Assembly (NCBI RefSeq): GCF_020075705.1
Contig: NZ_JAIQUM010000029.1
Span: 1-59,076 of the forward strand
Direction of reading: 5' to 3'
Length of the DNA: 59,076 nt
DNA from: Metabacillus rhizolycopersici
GTDB taxonomy: Bacteria; Bacillota; Bacilli; Bacillales; Bacillaceae
The translations under genes and the position numbers were made by a program. This document shows positions 8,891-18,405 of this stretch, piece by piece. Each line of letters starts with the position of its first letter. Positions within the stretch are counted from its first letter, which is position 1. The notes beneath the pieces are model-generated. The model was not told the DNA's origin. It did not search any database and saw only the letters and a program-made list of their open reading frames with translations.

Positions 8891-9652
8891 ATGAAACATA
8901 ATGATATGTCGGTCATTGAACATATTACAGAGCTAAGAAAACGACTCGTTATTATCGTCGTTTTCTTTGTTATAGCAATTATAGCTGGCTTTTTGCTTTC
9001 AAGACCGATTATTATTTATTTGCAGCAAACAGATGAAGCGAAGAATCTAACATTAAATGCCTTTAATTTAACAGATCCCTTAATGGTATACATGCAATTT
9101 GCGTTTATCATTGCATTGGTCATAACGTCACCTGTTATTTTGTATCAACTTTGGTCGTTCGTTAGTCCAGGTTTGTATGAAAAGGAAAGACGTGTAACGT
9201 TAAGCTATATTCCACTCTCACTTATGCTATTTTTTGCAGGTATTTCCTTTTCATATTTTATCTTGTTTCCGTTTGTCGTAGATTTTATGGAAAGAATCTC
9301 AAATGATTTAGAAATTAATCAAGTCATTGGAATAAATGAATACTTTTCTTTCTTATTACAGTTGACGATCCCATTTGGTTTACTTTTTCAGTTACCTGTC
9401 GTTATTATGTTTCTTACTAGGCTAGGAATTGTTACCCCAATGTTCCTATCAAAAGTAAGAAAATACGCATACTTCGTTCTGCTCGTGATAGCTGCGTTAA
9501 TTACACCACCTGAGTTAACTTCACATTTATTGGTTTCAATCCCATTGTTTATTCTGTATGAAATTAGCATTTGGGTATCACGTATCTCTTATCGAAAAGC
9601 ACAGAAGCTACGTTTCGAAGAAGAAAATGGAACAAAAGCGGAAGCGCCTTGA
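8891..9652 (+). CDS. tatC: Sec-independent translocase TatC
   Basis: Six-helix membrane receptor for twin-arginine signal peptides. The N-terminus has the conserved EHITELRKRL (residues 9-18), SPVILYQLWSFVSPGLYEKERR is the first loop and helix, and FSYFILFPF follows. The last seven codons (GTKAEAP plus stop) lie inside a reverse copy of the dispersed repeat, so the C-terminal tail is repeat-encoded. The hydrogenase in this window has no Tat signal, so it is not an evident substrate. Confidence 0.95.
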   Translation: MKHNDMSVIEHITELRKRLVIIVVFFVIAIIAGFLLSRPIIIYLQQTDEAKNLTLNAFNLTDPLMVYMQFAFIIALVITSPVILYQLWSFVSPGLYEKERRVTLSYIPLSLMLFFAGISFSYFILFPFVVDFMERISNDLEINQVIGINEYFSFLLQLTIPFGLLFQLPVVIMFLTRLGIVTPMFLSKVRKYAYFVLLVIAALITPPELTSHLLVSIPLFILYEISIWVSRISYRKAQKLRFEEENGTKAEAP

Positions 9653-9785
9653 ACAGCCTCGGGCAAATAAGCCACTTTTGAATAGAAGGTGTTTTTTACC
9701 TTCAATTCAAAAGTGGCTTAGACCCAAGAGGGGCTAGGCGTTGGAGCTGGATGCAGTGCGCTTATCCACAGTACAAGAATTTTCT
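9630..9785 (-). repeat. dispersed ~150-bp hairpin repeat, copy 2 (reverse)
   Basis: Read on the - strand it begins TTCTTGTACTGTGGATAAG and ends GGCGCTTCCGCTTTTGTTC. The DnaA box is at 9762-9770. The central stem CACTTTTGAAT/ATTCAAAAGTG is longer and differs by paired changes from copies 1 and 3. It overlaps the last codons of tatC. Confidence 0.85.
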
Positions 9786-9803
9786 AGTTTCCTATAATAC
9801 AAA

Positions 9804-9832
9804 AAATGAGACTGGTTGATCAGTCTCATTTC
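9804..9832. terminator. bidirectional terminator between tatC and ydiK
   Basis: Stem AATGAGACT/AGTCTCATT with loop GGTTGATC, flanked by an A run and T-rich sequence. It lies between convergent genes and overlaps the ydiK stop codon. Confidence 0.8.
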
Positions 9833-10029
9833 TTGGTTTTGATTTTTTTCATTTTTATAGAGAATGTAAACATTCTAATCGCAACCCCAATATCAAAGGT
9901 TGCAATGAGCATTAAGACGATGGTGGGAAAAGACAGGACTCCATTTTCGGCACTGTTAATCGCTAAATAGGTAAACAGCAAGCCCATCGTTAAATAAAAA
10001 AATCCCATAGAATTAGGACGAGTTCTCAT
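9826..10029 (-). CDS. ydiK: small membrane protein YdiK (DUF4305)
   Basis: A 67-aa protein with two hydrophobic helices (about residues 9-25 and 33-52) and a very basic C-terminus (KMKKIKTKK). Sequence and position match B. subtilis YdiK; no function is known to me. It overlaps the end of ydiL by four bases, so the two are co-translated. Confidence 0.8.
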   Translation of the reverse strand: MRTRPNSMGFFYLTMGLLFTYLAINSAENGVLSFPTIVLMLIATFDIGVAIRMFTFSIKMKKIKTKK

Positions 10030-10769
10030 GTTAAAAATCCTCCAATAATTACTTGCACTTGTTGTTCAAGTTGCATTCCTTCATATCGGTTCATCATTTT
10101 TTCAATGTCATCAGCAAAAACTGTTTGAATGATGACAACCATTGTGTTCATCGCTACATGTGCGAAGATAGGCACGATGATTCGTTTTGTTTTTACATAT
10201 AGGAATGCAAACGTAAAGCCCATTGATGCATATAAAAGTAGATGCTGGGGCTCGCCATGTAAGAGGGCAAAAAAGAGTGAACTAATTAGAGCAGCAATGA
10301 TAAAGTTTGTTTTCGAATAGATCACACCAAAGAGTATCTTTCGAAAGATAATCTCTTCTAAAATAGGCCCAAAAATTGAGGTTACAATGATTACTAGAGG
10401 TGTTACCTTAATCACATTCACAATCATTTCGGTATTTTCAGAACCAGCTTCAACGCCAAATACATTTATTTCAATATTGGCTGCAAAGGTTTGTGCAAAA
10501 ATGGCCAAAAAGACACCTCCAATTGCCCAACCGATCGAAGCGGCAGCTGATGATGGTTCACCCAGAAGCGTTCTCTCATCCTTACGGTCATTTCGTAGTA
10601 AAAAGAGAATAATAATAAACGCAAGTGTAAAGCTAAAGATTGTCCAATAGGAAAATCTTTCCGTCATTGTTTCTCCTATATGTAAACGATCCAATATACC
10701 AATCCCAACAATTCCTGATAGTTGCATTAGCACATATGTTAATAAAATAAACCAATAACGCGCTCTCAT
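10026..10769 (-). CDS. ydiL: CPBP-family intramembrane protease-like protein YdiL
   Basis: Polytopic membrane protein of the Abi/CPBP (CAAX protease and bacteriocin processing) family. Motif 1 is EEIIFRKILFG, motif 2 is the FALLHGEPQHLLLYASMGFTF stretch, and motif 3 is IFAHVAMNT. These hold the Glu, Arg and His residues of the proposed active site. ATG 10769 follows GAGGGAGGCTTAT; an in-frame ATG at 10784 precedes that site and is not favoured. Substrate unknown. Divergent from groESL. Confidence 0.88.
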   Translation of the reverse strand: MRARYWFILLTYVLMQLSGIVGIGILDRLHIGETMTERFSYWTIFSFTLAFIIILFLLRNDRKDERTLLGEPSSAAASIGWAIGGVFLAIFAQTFAANIEINVFGVEAGSENTEMIVNVIKVTPLVIIVTSIFGPILEEIIFRKILFGVIYSKTNFIIAALISSLFFALLHGEPQHLLLYASMGFTFAFLYVKTKRIIVPIFAHVAMNTMVVIIQTVFADDIEKMMNRYEGMQLEQQVQVIIGGFLT

Positions 10770-10784
10770 ATAAGCCTCCCTCAT

Positions 10785-11283
10785 TAGTAAATTGTTCTAC
10801 TCTGATTTTCCTTTTTATGTATAAAAAACGAAAAAGATAGCAAGAACAAAGATAGAGAAATGAATTTTATTAAACCTTATTGTAACATACCTTTTGATGA
10901 ACATATGAGTGATAACTATTTAGAACTAAGCAAAATATGTTCTCCAATAAGGACAAACAATGTATTAGATAGAATGTGACTTTTTACTGTAAACTATGAA
11001 AATTAAAATTTCGTAATGTGGATAAGAAGAGAACGTGTATGTGCGGAAGCAATTATTGAGGTCAATTTAATGAGCAACAGAACCCTTACCATGTGGTTTA
11101 AAAGAAACAAAAAGACGGGTGGGGGATTTCTGCGCGTAAAGATTAAAATAAATCTAGGTAGCCAACAGTGGTTAGAAGGGAATTTTAATCTGTCGAAAAT
11201 CTCGGTTTATCATACATGGATGAATAGGTTTCTAAGTTGAATGTAATTTTATTGAAAGATTAAAAAAAATTTTAACTTCATAC
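10785..11283. other. intergenic region upstream of groES
   Basis: About 500 AT-rich bases with no supported gene. A single perfect DnaA box (TGTGGATAA) lies at 11017-11025. A 74-codon frame at 11016-11240 has no ribosome site and no family features and is not called. Confidence 0.5.
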
Positions 11284-11310
11284 TTGAAATTGGAAGAAAT
11301 CTTATATAAT
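11284..11310 (+). promoter_or_regulatory. groESL vegetative promoter
   Basis: TTGAAA (11284-11289) and TATAAT (11305-11310), 15-base spacing; an overlapping second TATAAT at 11310-11315 gives 20. It lies just upstream of CIRCE. Confidence 0.6.
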
Positions 11311-11322
11311 ATAATAATTGTG

Positions 11323-11349
11323 TTAGCACTCGATGACAGAGAGTGCTAA
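11323..11349 (+). promoter_or_regulatory. CIRCE operator (HrcA site)
   Basis: Perfect TTAGCACTC-N9-GAGTGCTAA between the promoter and groES. In Firmicutes this is the HrcA repressor site that gives heat-shock control of groESL. Confidence 0.97.
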
Positions 11350-11399
11350 CAAAAAGGAAGATTTAATCATTTTTTAAGAATTTGAGGAGGGTGTTTCAC

Positions 11400-11684
11400 T
11401 TGTTAAAGCCATTAGGTGATCGCGTTATTATCCAGTTAGTTGAATCAGAAGAAAAAACTGCTAGCGGTATCGTTCTTCCAGATAGTGCGAAAGAAAAGCC
11501 ACAAGAAGGCAAGGTAGTAGCTGTTGGTACAGGCCGTGTATTAGACAACGGAGAAAAAGTAGCACTTGAAGTAGCAGAAGGCGATCGTATCATCTTCTCA
11601 AAATATGCTGGTACAGAAGTGAAATATGAAGGTACTGAATACTTAATTTTACGTGAAAACGACATTTTAGCTGTTATCGGATAA
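11400..11684 (+). CDS. groES: co-chaperonin GroES
   Basis: Heptameric lid of the GroEL folding chamber. The 94-aa protein begins [10 protein letters not shown] and has the mobile loop [12 protein letters not shown] (residues 18-29) and the end [17 protein letters not shown]. The start is TTG 11400, as in B. subtilis, behind GAGGAGGGTG; an upstream GTG frame would add six non-family residues. Controlled by CIRCE. Confidence 0.97.
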   Translation: MLKPLGDRVIIQLVESEEKTASGIVLPDSAKEKPQEGKVVAVGTGRVLDNGEKVALEVAEGDRIIFSKYAGTEVKYEGTEYLILRENDILAVIG

Positions 11685-11714
11685 TTCGGACAGCACACAT
11701 ATCATAGAATACAC

Positions 11715-12075
11715 GTCAACTACCCACCACTTAGATTCTAACGAATCTTGAAGTGGGGGCTTGAAAAAGCCTTTAGTTGTCTAGCCTAAGTTTTACGAAA
11801 ACTACGTTGGTTTGGTTATCACACCCTCGGATGATACCCTAGTCCGTTGCTCTGTGTAGGCTCTGTAATAGTTCTGAATGGGTAGGAACGGTCAACCTGA
11901 TTTGGCGGTTTTACCGCAAAGTCTTACCAACATTGGCGAAGGGTAACTACTCCTAAAAAAGGAGGAACACATTATATTTGTGTTCAAAAGCTTTAGGCTA
12001 AAGCCTACCAAAATTTATCCCCTCCCTATCGTTGGGCTACGCCCTGCACTCGATTGAGGAAGGGGAATTCTTTTA
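11715..12075 (+). mobile_element. ORF-less IS200/IS605-like element with structured RNA, inside groESL
   Basis: groES and groEL are normally about 50 bases apart; here the gap is 426. The insert has a strong left hairpin (11723-11759, CCCACCACTTAGATTC with GAATCTTGAAGTGGGG) and a right hairpin (12019-12066, CCCCTCCCTATCG with CGATTGAGGAAGGGG, inner GGGC/GCCC). Between them are AGTTTT/AAAACT, a long-range AGCCTA/TAGGCT helix, GCGGT/ACCGC and CTCCT/AGGAG arms. The layout suggests an IscB-type (HEARO/omega) RNA element that has lost its ORF; that identity is inferred. Ends are approximate. Confidence 0.6.
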
Positions 12076-12095
12076 GAAAACTGTTAAAAACTTGA

Positions 12096-13746
<1,651 letters not shown>

Positions 13747-13846
13747 AAGGGTTTTAAAACCTTGTTATATCAACGTCTAAAATGATAATATGCTTTTCTT
13801 GTCCTCGTTTTATAAAAAACACGGCAACTAATGACAAAAAAGCTAA

Positions 13847-15011
13847 CTATAGGAGAAGGTCTTTCATCAGTTTGCTAAACTGTTGGGAGGCCTTTTCTTC
13901 CATATTGGCGGTCATATGAGCATATATATTCATTGTAGTATTAATATCTGTATGTCCTAGTCGCTGTTGTATTTCTTTAATGCCAACTCCAGCTTCAATC
14001 AATAATGAAGTGTGGGTATGTCTAAATGAATGTGGAGTAATGTTCTTTTCTATTTCTGCTTTTTTCAGAAGTCTTTTAAGCCGGATCTCAACAACTTTTC
14101 TTAATTGTGGATGCCCATCCTCTCGAGCAAAAATAAATCCGTTATCCTGGTAAACAAAGCTGTTTTTTATTTTAATCTCATTCTGTTTAAACCGGATCTT
14201 TTTTAACATGTTGATCAGCATTTCATCAATCTTGATTGTACGGACAGAGCCTTTTGTTTTTGGCGTTAAAAGCTGATATTTTTCAAAATGATTGTTAGGG
14301 TTATAAAGAGTTTTAGTAACTCGAATAGTACCTTGTTTTTTGTTAAAATCCCCCCATTTTAATGCCAATAATTCACCTATTCGTAATCCGATATAGGAAA
14401 GTACCGTGAAGACAAGATGATCCATTTCAAGCCCGTCTGTATAGGCTAATTTAAGAAAATGAGCAAGATCTTCTTTTTCAAGAAAGACAATATCCTCTTC
14501 TGCTTTCTCCAGTTCTTCAACACTTTTCTGTTTTTTAGGCATTTTGAAATCCTCAGTAGGATTATTTTTTATCAGCCCTTGAGTTAATGCTTTCCCAAAA
14601 ATCATTCTTCCACAAGCATGAATACCATCCATATAATTTTGGCTGTATTTTTCGTTTAATTCCAGAATCCTTTCTTCATACATTTTCTTAGTAATGCGGC
14701 TGATTGGATAAGGTCCCCAAACAGAAGTAAAATGCTTCATTTCCTTTTCTCGAGCTCTCACACTGCTTATCTTCACACCACTGCGGCTATACGTTTTTAA
14801 CCAATCCTGGGAGAATTGCTCGAAAGGCATATCGGATTCTTTGGTAAGTGCCATTTTGAATTTCTATTTCTACAAGGCGTGCCGCTGCCTTTGCTTCTCG
14901 TTATGTTTTAAAGCCGCCTTTAGATATCTCTTTACGTTTTTTTGTGAGTGGGTCCAGCCCTAAATAAATATGATAACTCCAAGTTTTTCCGCGTTGTCTA
15001 AATTTCGCCAT
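13847..15011 (-). pseudogene. tyrosine recombinase (phage/ICE-type integrase), broken N-terminus
   Basis: Site-specific recombinase next to the groEL att site. Catalytic residues are intact: Arg in YIGLRIGELLALKWGD, HSFRHTHTSLL, and Tyr in TTMNIYAHM. The family N-terminus is readable from ATG 15011 (MAKFRQRGKTWSYHIYLGLD...), but a stop (TTA on +, 14901-14903; Lys AAA to TAA in FKTKREAK) and a frameshift near 14845 cut it off. The remaining open frame (13847-14854, 335 aa) keeps the core-binding and catalytic domains and lacks the arm-binding domain, so excision activity is doubtful. Confidence 0.85.
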
Positions 15012-15096
15012 TCTAGTGGCCCCCTTTATTAGTATTAGGGGATTTTCAGAGCATACCCATTTATCCATTTTAAACTTTTAAATAAATGCAAAATAA

Positions 15097-15546
15097 TTAT
15101 TTAATACGTCTTTCTATATAAATTTCAAAGAGTTCATTAAAGGTTTTATCAATTTCTTGCTTCTCCTTTAGAAAAAATTTTAAAAGTTCATATTTATCCG
15201 ATGGTGAAAACCCACCTTTTTTAATCCCCATTCCAAAACTGTTTTTCATTCTAAGTATAAAATTAATAATTTCATGTAAATGATCTAGCTCTTTATTATC
15301 CTGGTTACTGACGGCATGCTCTAATGTTAGAAAGAATATTTGATCATTTATTTTTAATATTTTTTCTCTTACATTCGGTTCAGCTTTAATAAGCATTTGA
15401 TGAAAGTCTTCATTGTAGCGATTTACTTGGTATTCATCATAGTTAACAACTTCATCCCCCTTTGTGAGGTAATCCATTGAAACACCAAAATATTTGGCTA
15501 TAGTCGAAAACTTACGACGAAGACAGTGTTCCTTTTCAGTTATCAT
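15097..15546 (-). pseudogene. truncated phage-type XRE/cI-like repressor
   Basis: The 149-aa frame starts within the end of a helix-turn-helix domain: KYFGVSMDYLTKGDE (residues 18-32) is the usual last part of an XRE domain, but the DNA-contacting helices before it are missing. The rest is a helical dimerisation-like region. It lies between the integrase and replication genes, where such elements keep their repressor. Probably a relic. Confidence 0.6.
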
Positions 15547-15555
15547 TAAGGCTTT

Positions 15556-15905
15556 TATATAACATCAGGAAAAACAACGAGGCATTTAAAGAGCCTGACC
15601 TCCAAAAATGGTCAAATGATATCCGAATAATGATGGAAAGAGATAATCGAACTGAAGAGCAAATTAAATACTTAATCGATTGGTGTCAACAGGATTCTTT
15701 CTGGAAAGCAAATATTCTTTCTCCATCAAAATTAAGAAAACAATATGATCAATTGGTTGTAAAGATAAAGTCAGAAAATGAAACGAAAAAGAAAAGTCCT
15801 CAAGTTATTCCAACAAAACTCCCAGAACATTGGCCGGAACGAAAACCCTTAACAAAAGAAGAATTACTTCGAATTGAAGAATTAGAGGCGGAAATGCCTT
15901 TTTAG
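15556..15905 (+). pseudogene. 3' fragment of a phage DnaD-like replication protein
   Basis: From about 15556 the frame reads LLYNIRKNNEAFKEPDLQKW and continues through ATG 15630 to the stop. RKNN..FK.P..QKW..DI....ERD.RT..QI..LI.WCQ.D.FW..NILSPSKLRKQYDQL is the C-terminal signature of phage replisome-organiser proteins. The N-terminal winged-helix domain is absent, removed where the fragment meets the repressor relic. The open part from 15630 is 91 aa. Confidence 0.65.
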
Positions 15906-15917
15906 GAGGTTGGGTTA

Positions 15918-16658
15918 TTGAAAGCAATAAAGCGTTTTTTGCAAATCGAGGATGTTTATAAAGATGCTGCTAAAAAATTAGTTCCGACATTAGCTGAACG
16001 AGACGATTTTGAAGCGGAATTCCAATATAAATTGCCTTGTCCGAGTTGTGGGGACGAAACTGCAAGTGGGTTATTTTATCGAATGTTAAATCAAGATGAT
16101 TGGTATGCAGTTAGCGAAACAATGAAATGCTCAGTTTGTAGGGATAAGGAAGCTTTCAATGTTTATCAACGAAAAAGCTTAGAAGAATTAAGAGCATCAA
16201 TTGGTGAAAGGCTTACGAAGGAGTATTTTCTCCTTCCGGAAGATTTAAAGGATGCAGGGTTTAAGAATTTCGAGAAAACTAACGATGTTACTTCAAAAGC
16301 TAAAGAAAACGCGATGACATATACAAAAATGTTTTTAGCAGGTGATCATTATAACTTACTAATTATGGGGAATCCTGGAACAGGAAAAAGTCATCTATGT
16401 GCTGCAATTGGAAGGACTATAAAAGGAAAAAAAGATAAAGGTTCTACCGTAGGATTTTTAACTACAGGTAAGTTGCTATCAATGTATAAAACAACCTACC
16501 GTAAAGGAGCTGCTAAATCTGAAGAAGATATTTTTAGGGATATTAAAGGAATAGATCTTCTCTTCTAGTCCTGGATGATGTTCGCTCAGAGGCAAAAGGG
16601 GGAAAGACGATTGGAGAAAGGGAATGTTATTTGAGATTGTAGAAAGCCGGTCTGAAGG
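15918..16658 (+). pseudogene. DnaC/DnaI-like helicase loader, frameshifted
   Basis: Begins at TTG 15918 after AGGAGGTTGGG. A zinc-binding N-terminus (CPSC near 41-44, CSVC near 72-75) and Walker A GNPGTGKSHLC (about 151-161) are intact. The open frame stops at 16568 just before Walker B. A one-base shift restores LVLDDV, and a second shift restores the GMLFEIVESRSEG-like part, so at least two frameshifts have killed it. It belongs with the replication relic just upstream. Confidence 0.75.
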
Positions 16659-16823
16659 ATGATAGCAAAGGTAATTAATATTTTGCTGAAGGATGGAGAA
16701 ATGACAATAGATAAAGCCAAAATCATAGCGACCTCATCGAATACAGCTTTAAAATCAATGGAATTAGGCAATTTAGCGGAAAGAATGAACAAGATTGAGA
16801 AAATGTTTGATAACCAGGAATAG
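16659..16823 (+). CDS. small hypothetical phage-type protein
   Basis: A 54-aa frame, MIAKVINILLKDGEMTIDKA..., rich in Lys, Glu and Ile, predicted helical. It follows the helicase-loader relic at once. Its pattern resembles small early proteins of Bacillus prophages, but I do not recognise a family. Could be a remnant. Confidence 0.35.
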   Translation: MIAKVINILLKDGEMTIDKAKIIATSSNTALKSMELGNLAERMNKIEKMFDNQE

Positions 16824-16851
16824 CACCGAAATATGAAAGGACCGATTTTGA

Positions 16852-17202
16852 ATGAGTTTAAAATCCCAGCTGAAACATCTTGAGCGAAACATAAAGCCAA
16901 AGGAAAAAGGTTCAGTTCAAGAGTGGCGTGAAAGATTTAAAAGGAATGAAGAAATGGAAAGCGTTGTTGACAGGACATTTTCTTACCGGGATGTTTATAT
17001 TAAGGTTGCTGCAATGAACGAAGGCTATGAACCGAGATATGAGGATGAAACAGGGCTCGATGTATGGTATCACAATCTAAAGGCGACATATAAATATCTG
17101 GAAGAGAAGGGAAAGGTTCCGAATACGAGGGAACCTGTTTTGAAAAATTGGAATCTTGAGGCTTATTCTAATAAATACAGTAAAAAAGTGCGATACCTCT
17201 GA
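16852..17202 (+). CDS. hypothetical protein of the phage-like segment
   Basis: A charged 116-aa protein starting MSLKSQLKHLERN with a GAAAGGA site nearby. No family recognised. Its last codons run up to the degraded integrase 3' end at 17190, so the natural C-terminus may be lost at that junction. Confidence 0.4.
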   Translation: MSLKSQLKHLERNIKPKEKGSVQEWRERFKRNEEMESVVDRTFSYRDVYIKVAAMNEGYEPRYEDETGLDVWYHNLKATYKYLEEKGKVPNTREPVLKNWNLEAYSNKYSKKVRYL

Positions 17203-17290
17203 ACAGATGGGAGGCCTCTTTTGCGTTATATGAACATAAATATTCATGGTTGTGTTAATGGTTAACACTGATGAATCTCCTTTATTTCTA
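17190..17290 (-). pseudogene. degraded integrase 3' end
   Basis: The - strand encodes TINTTMNIYVHIT then a decayed tail, matching the C-terminal TDINTTMNIYAHMT of the integrase at 13847. GGGAGGCCTCTTTTGCG parallels its 3' DNA. It marks a former island boundary between the phage-like relics and the hydrogenase genes, but no att core remains here. Confidence 0.7.
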
Positions 17291-17389
17291 TGGCCGCTTA
17301 TACTAGCTCATGAGCGGTACGTTACAAAGTGTTCTTTTTAATAAAGCCAAGCATAAACATTTAAGAGAAAGAAACAGAAGGTGTTAAGG

Positions 17390-17749
17390 ATGCATGAGAT
17401 GTCGCTTATGTCTGAAATTATTAAAATAGTTTCTGAAGATGCTAGATTACATGGTTTTAGCAAAGTAGATAAAATAGATGTGATTGTTGGTGATTTATCA
17501 AATGTACTGCGTGATGCTCTAGAGTTAGCATTTTTCCATTTTCAGAAACAAGGATTAGGCATTCTTGATGAAAATACGAAATTAGATATTATACGTGAAG
17601 TGGCGAAAGCAAAATGTCAAACGTGCCTGTTTGAGTTTACACCCGACTATAGAATGGCGCTATGTCCAAAGTGTGGACTACCAAATTGTTTACTCGTTTC
17701 CGGTGAAACCTTTAGGGTTGAATCATACGAAGGAAGTGATGAACTGTGA
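17390..17749 (+). CDS. hypA: hydrogenase nickel chaperone HypA
   Basis: Delivers Ni to the hydrogenase large subunit together with HypB. The 119-aa protein starts MHEMSLMSEI, where His2 is the Ni ligand of the family, and has a Zn site formed by CQTC and CPKC (about 73-76 and 92-95). ATG 17390 is required for the MHE start; an in-frame GTG nine bases upstream is rejected. First gene of a compact hyp operon and overlaps hypB by four bases. Confidence 0.95.
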   Translation: MHEMSLMSEIIKIVSEDARLHGFSKVDKIDVIVGDLSNVLRDALELAFFHFQKQGLGILDENTKLDIIREVAKAKCQTCLFEFTPDYRMALCPKCGLPNCLLVSGETFRVESYEGSDEL

Positions 17750-18405
17750 AAATCAAGCTACAAGAAGATGTGTTAAAAGATCAAAACTTGGCTGCGGCAT
17801 TCAATAGAGAAACGTTCAAAAAAAACCATACTCTTGTCATTAACTTAATGAGCTCTCCAGGAGCGGGTAAAACGACTTTACTGGAAGAAACGATTAAAGC
17901 CTTAATGAATGAGTTTCATATGGCTGTGATAGAAGGCGATTTAGCAACGGATCTGGATGCAGAAAGATTACGTTCACAAGGAGTCAAAACGGTTCAAATT
18001 AATACGGTAGGAGGATGTCACCTTGATGCAAGAATGATTGCGAAAACATTACCAGATTTTGAACTAGACTCCATTGATATTCTCTTTATTGAAAACATTG
18101 GGAACTTAGTTTGCCCATCTGGTTATGATTTAGGACAAGATTATAAAGTGGTGGTTTTAAGTGTCCCTGAAGGAAATGATAAAATTCCGAAATATCCTGT
18201 CATGTTTAGACGTACAGATGTAACTATCATTAATAAAATCGACCTCCTTCCTTATGTATCTTTCAATTTAGAAGAAGCGATAAGAAACTTAAAAGAAATT
18301 AGCCCACAAGCGCAATTGAAAGCATTATCCGCAAAAACGGGTGAAGGGATGGAAGAATGGATCAATTGGATAAAGGATGCTTATCGTCAATGTACAAAGC
18401 CATAA
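17746..18405 (+). CDS. hypB: hydrogenase nickel-incorporation GTPase HypB
   Basis: SIMIBI-class GTPase that powers Ni insertion. The G1 loop is SSPGAGKTTLLEE (about 37-49). IEGDLATDLDAERLR and INTVGGCHLDARM carry the switch and metal-site regions, and NKIDLLPY is the specificity motif. GTG start overlapping hypA (GTGA). It lacks an N-terminal His-rich Ni-storage stretch. The 3' end overlaps hypF. Confidence 0.95.
   Translation: MKIKLQEDVLKDQNLAAAFNRETFKKNHTLVINLMSSPGAGKTTLLEETIKALMNEFHMAVIEGDLATDLDAERLRSQGVKTVQINTVGGCHLDARMIAKTLPDFELDSIDILFIENIGNLVCPSGYDLGQDYKVVVLSVPEGNDKIPKYPVMFRRTDVTIINKIDLLPYVSFNLEEAIRNLKEISPQAQLKALSAKTGEGMEEWINWIKDAYRQCTKP

Noticed and set aside
11016..11240. 74-codon gene before groES
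   Set aside because: No ribosome site, no recognisable domain, poor codon pattern.
17077..17268. Independent small - strand gene
   Set aside because: Its only recognisable part is the integrase C-terminal motif, so it is recorded as an integrase relic.
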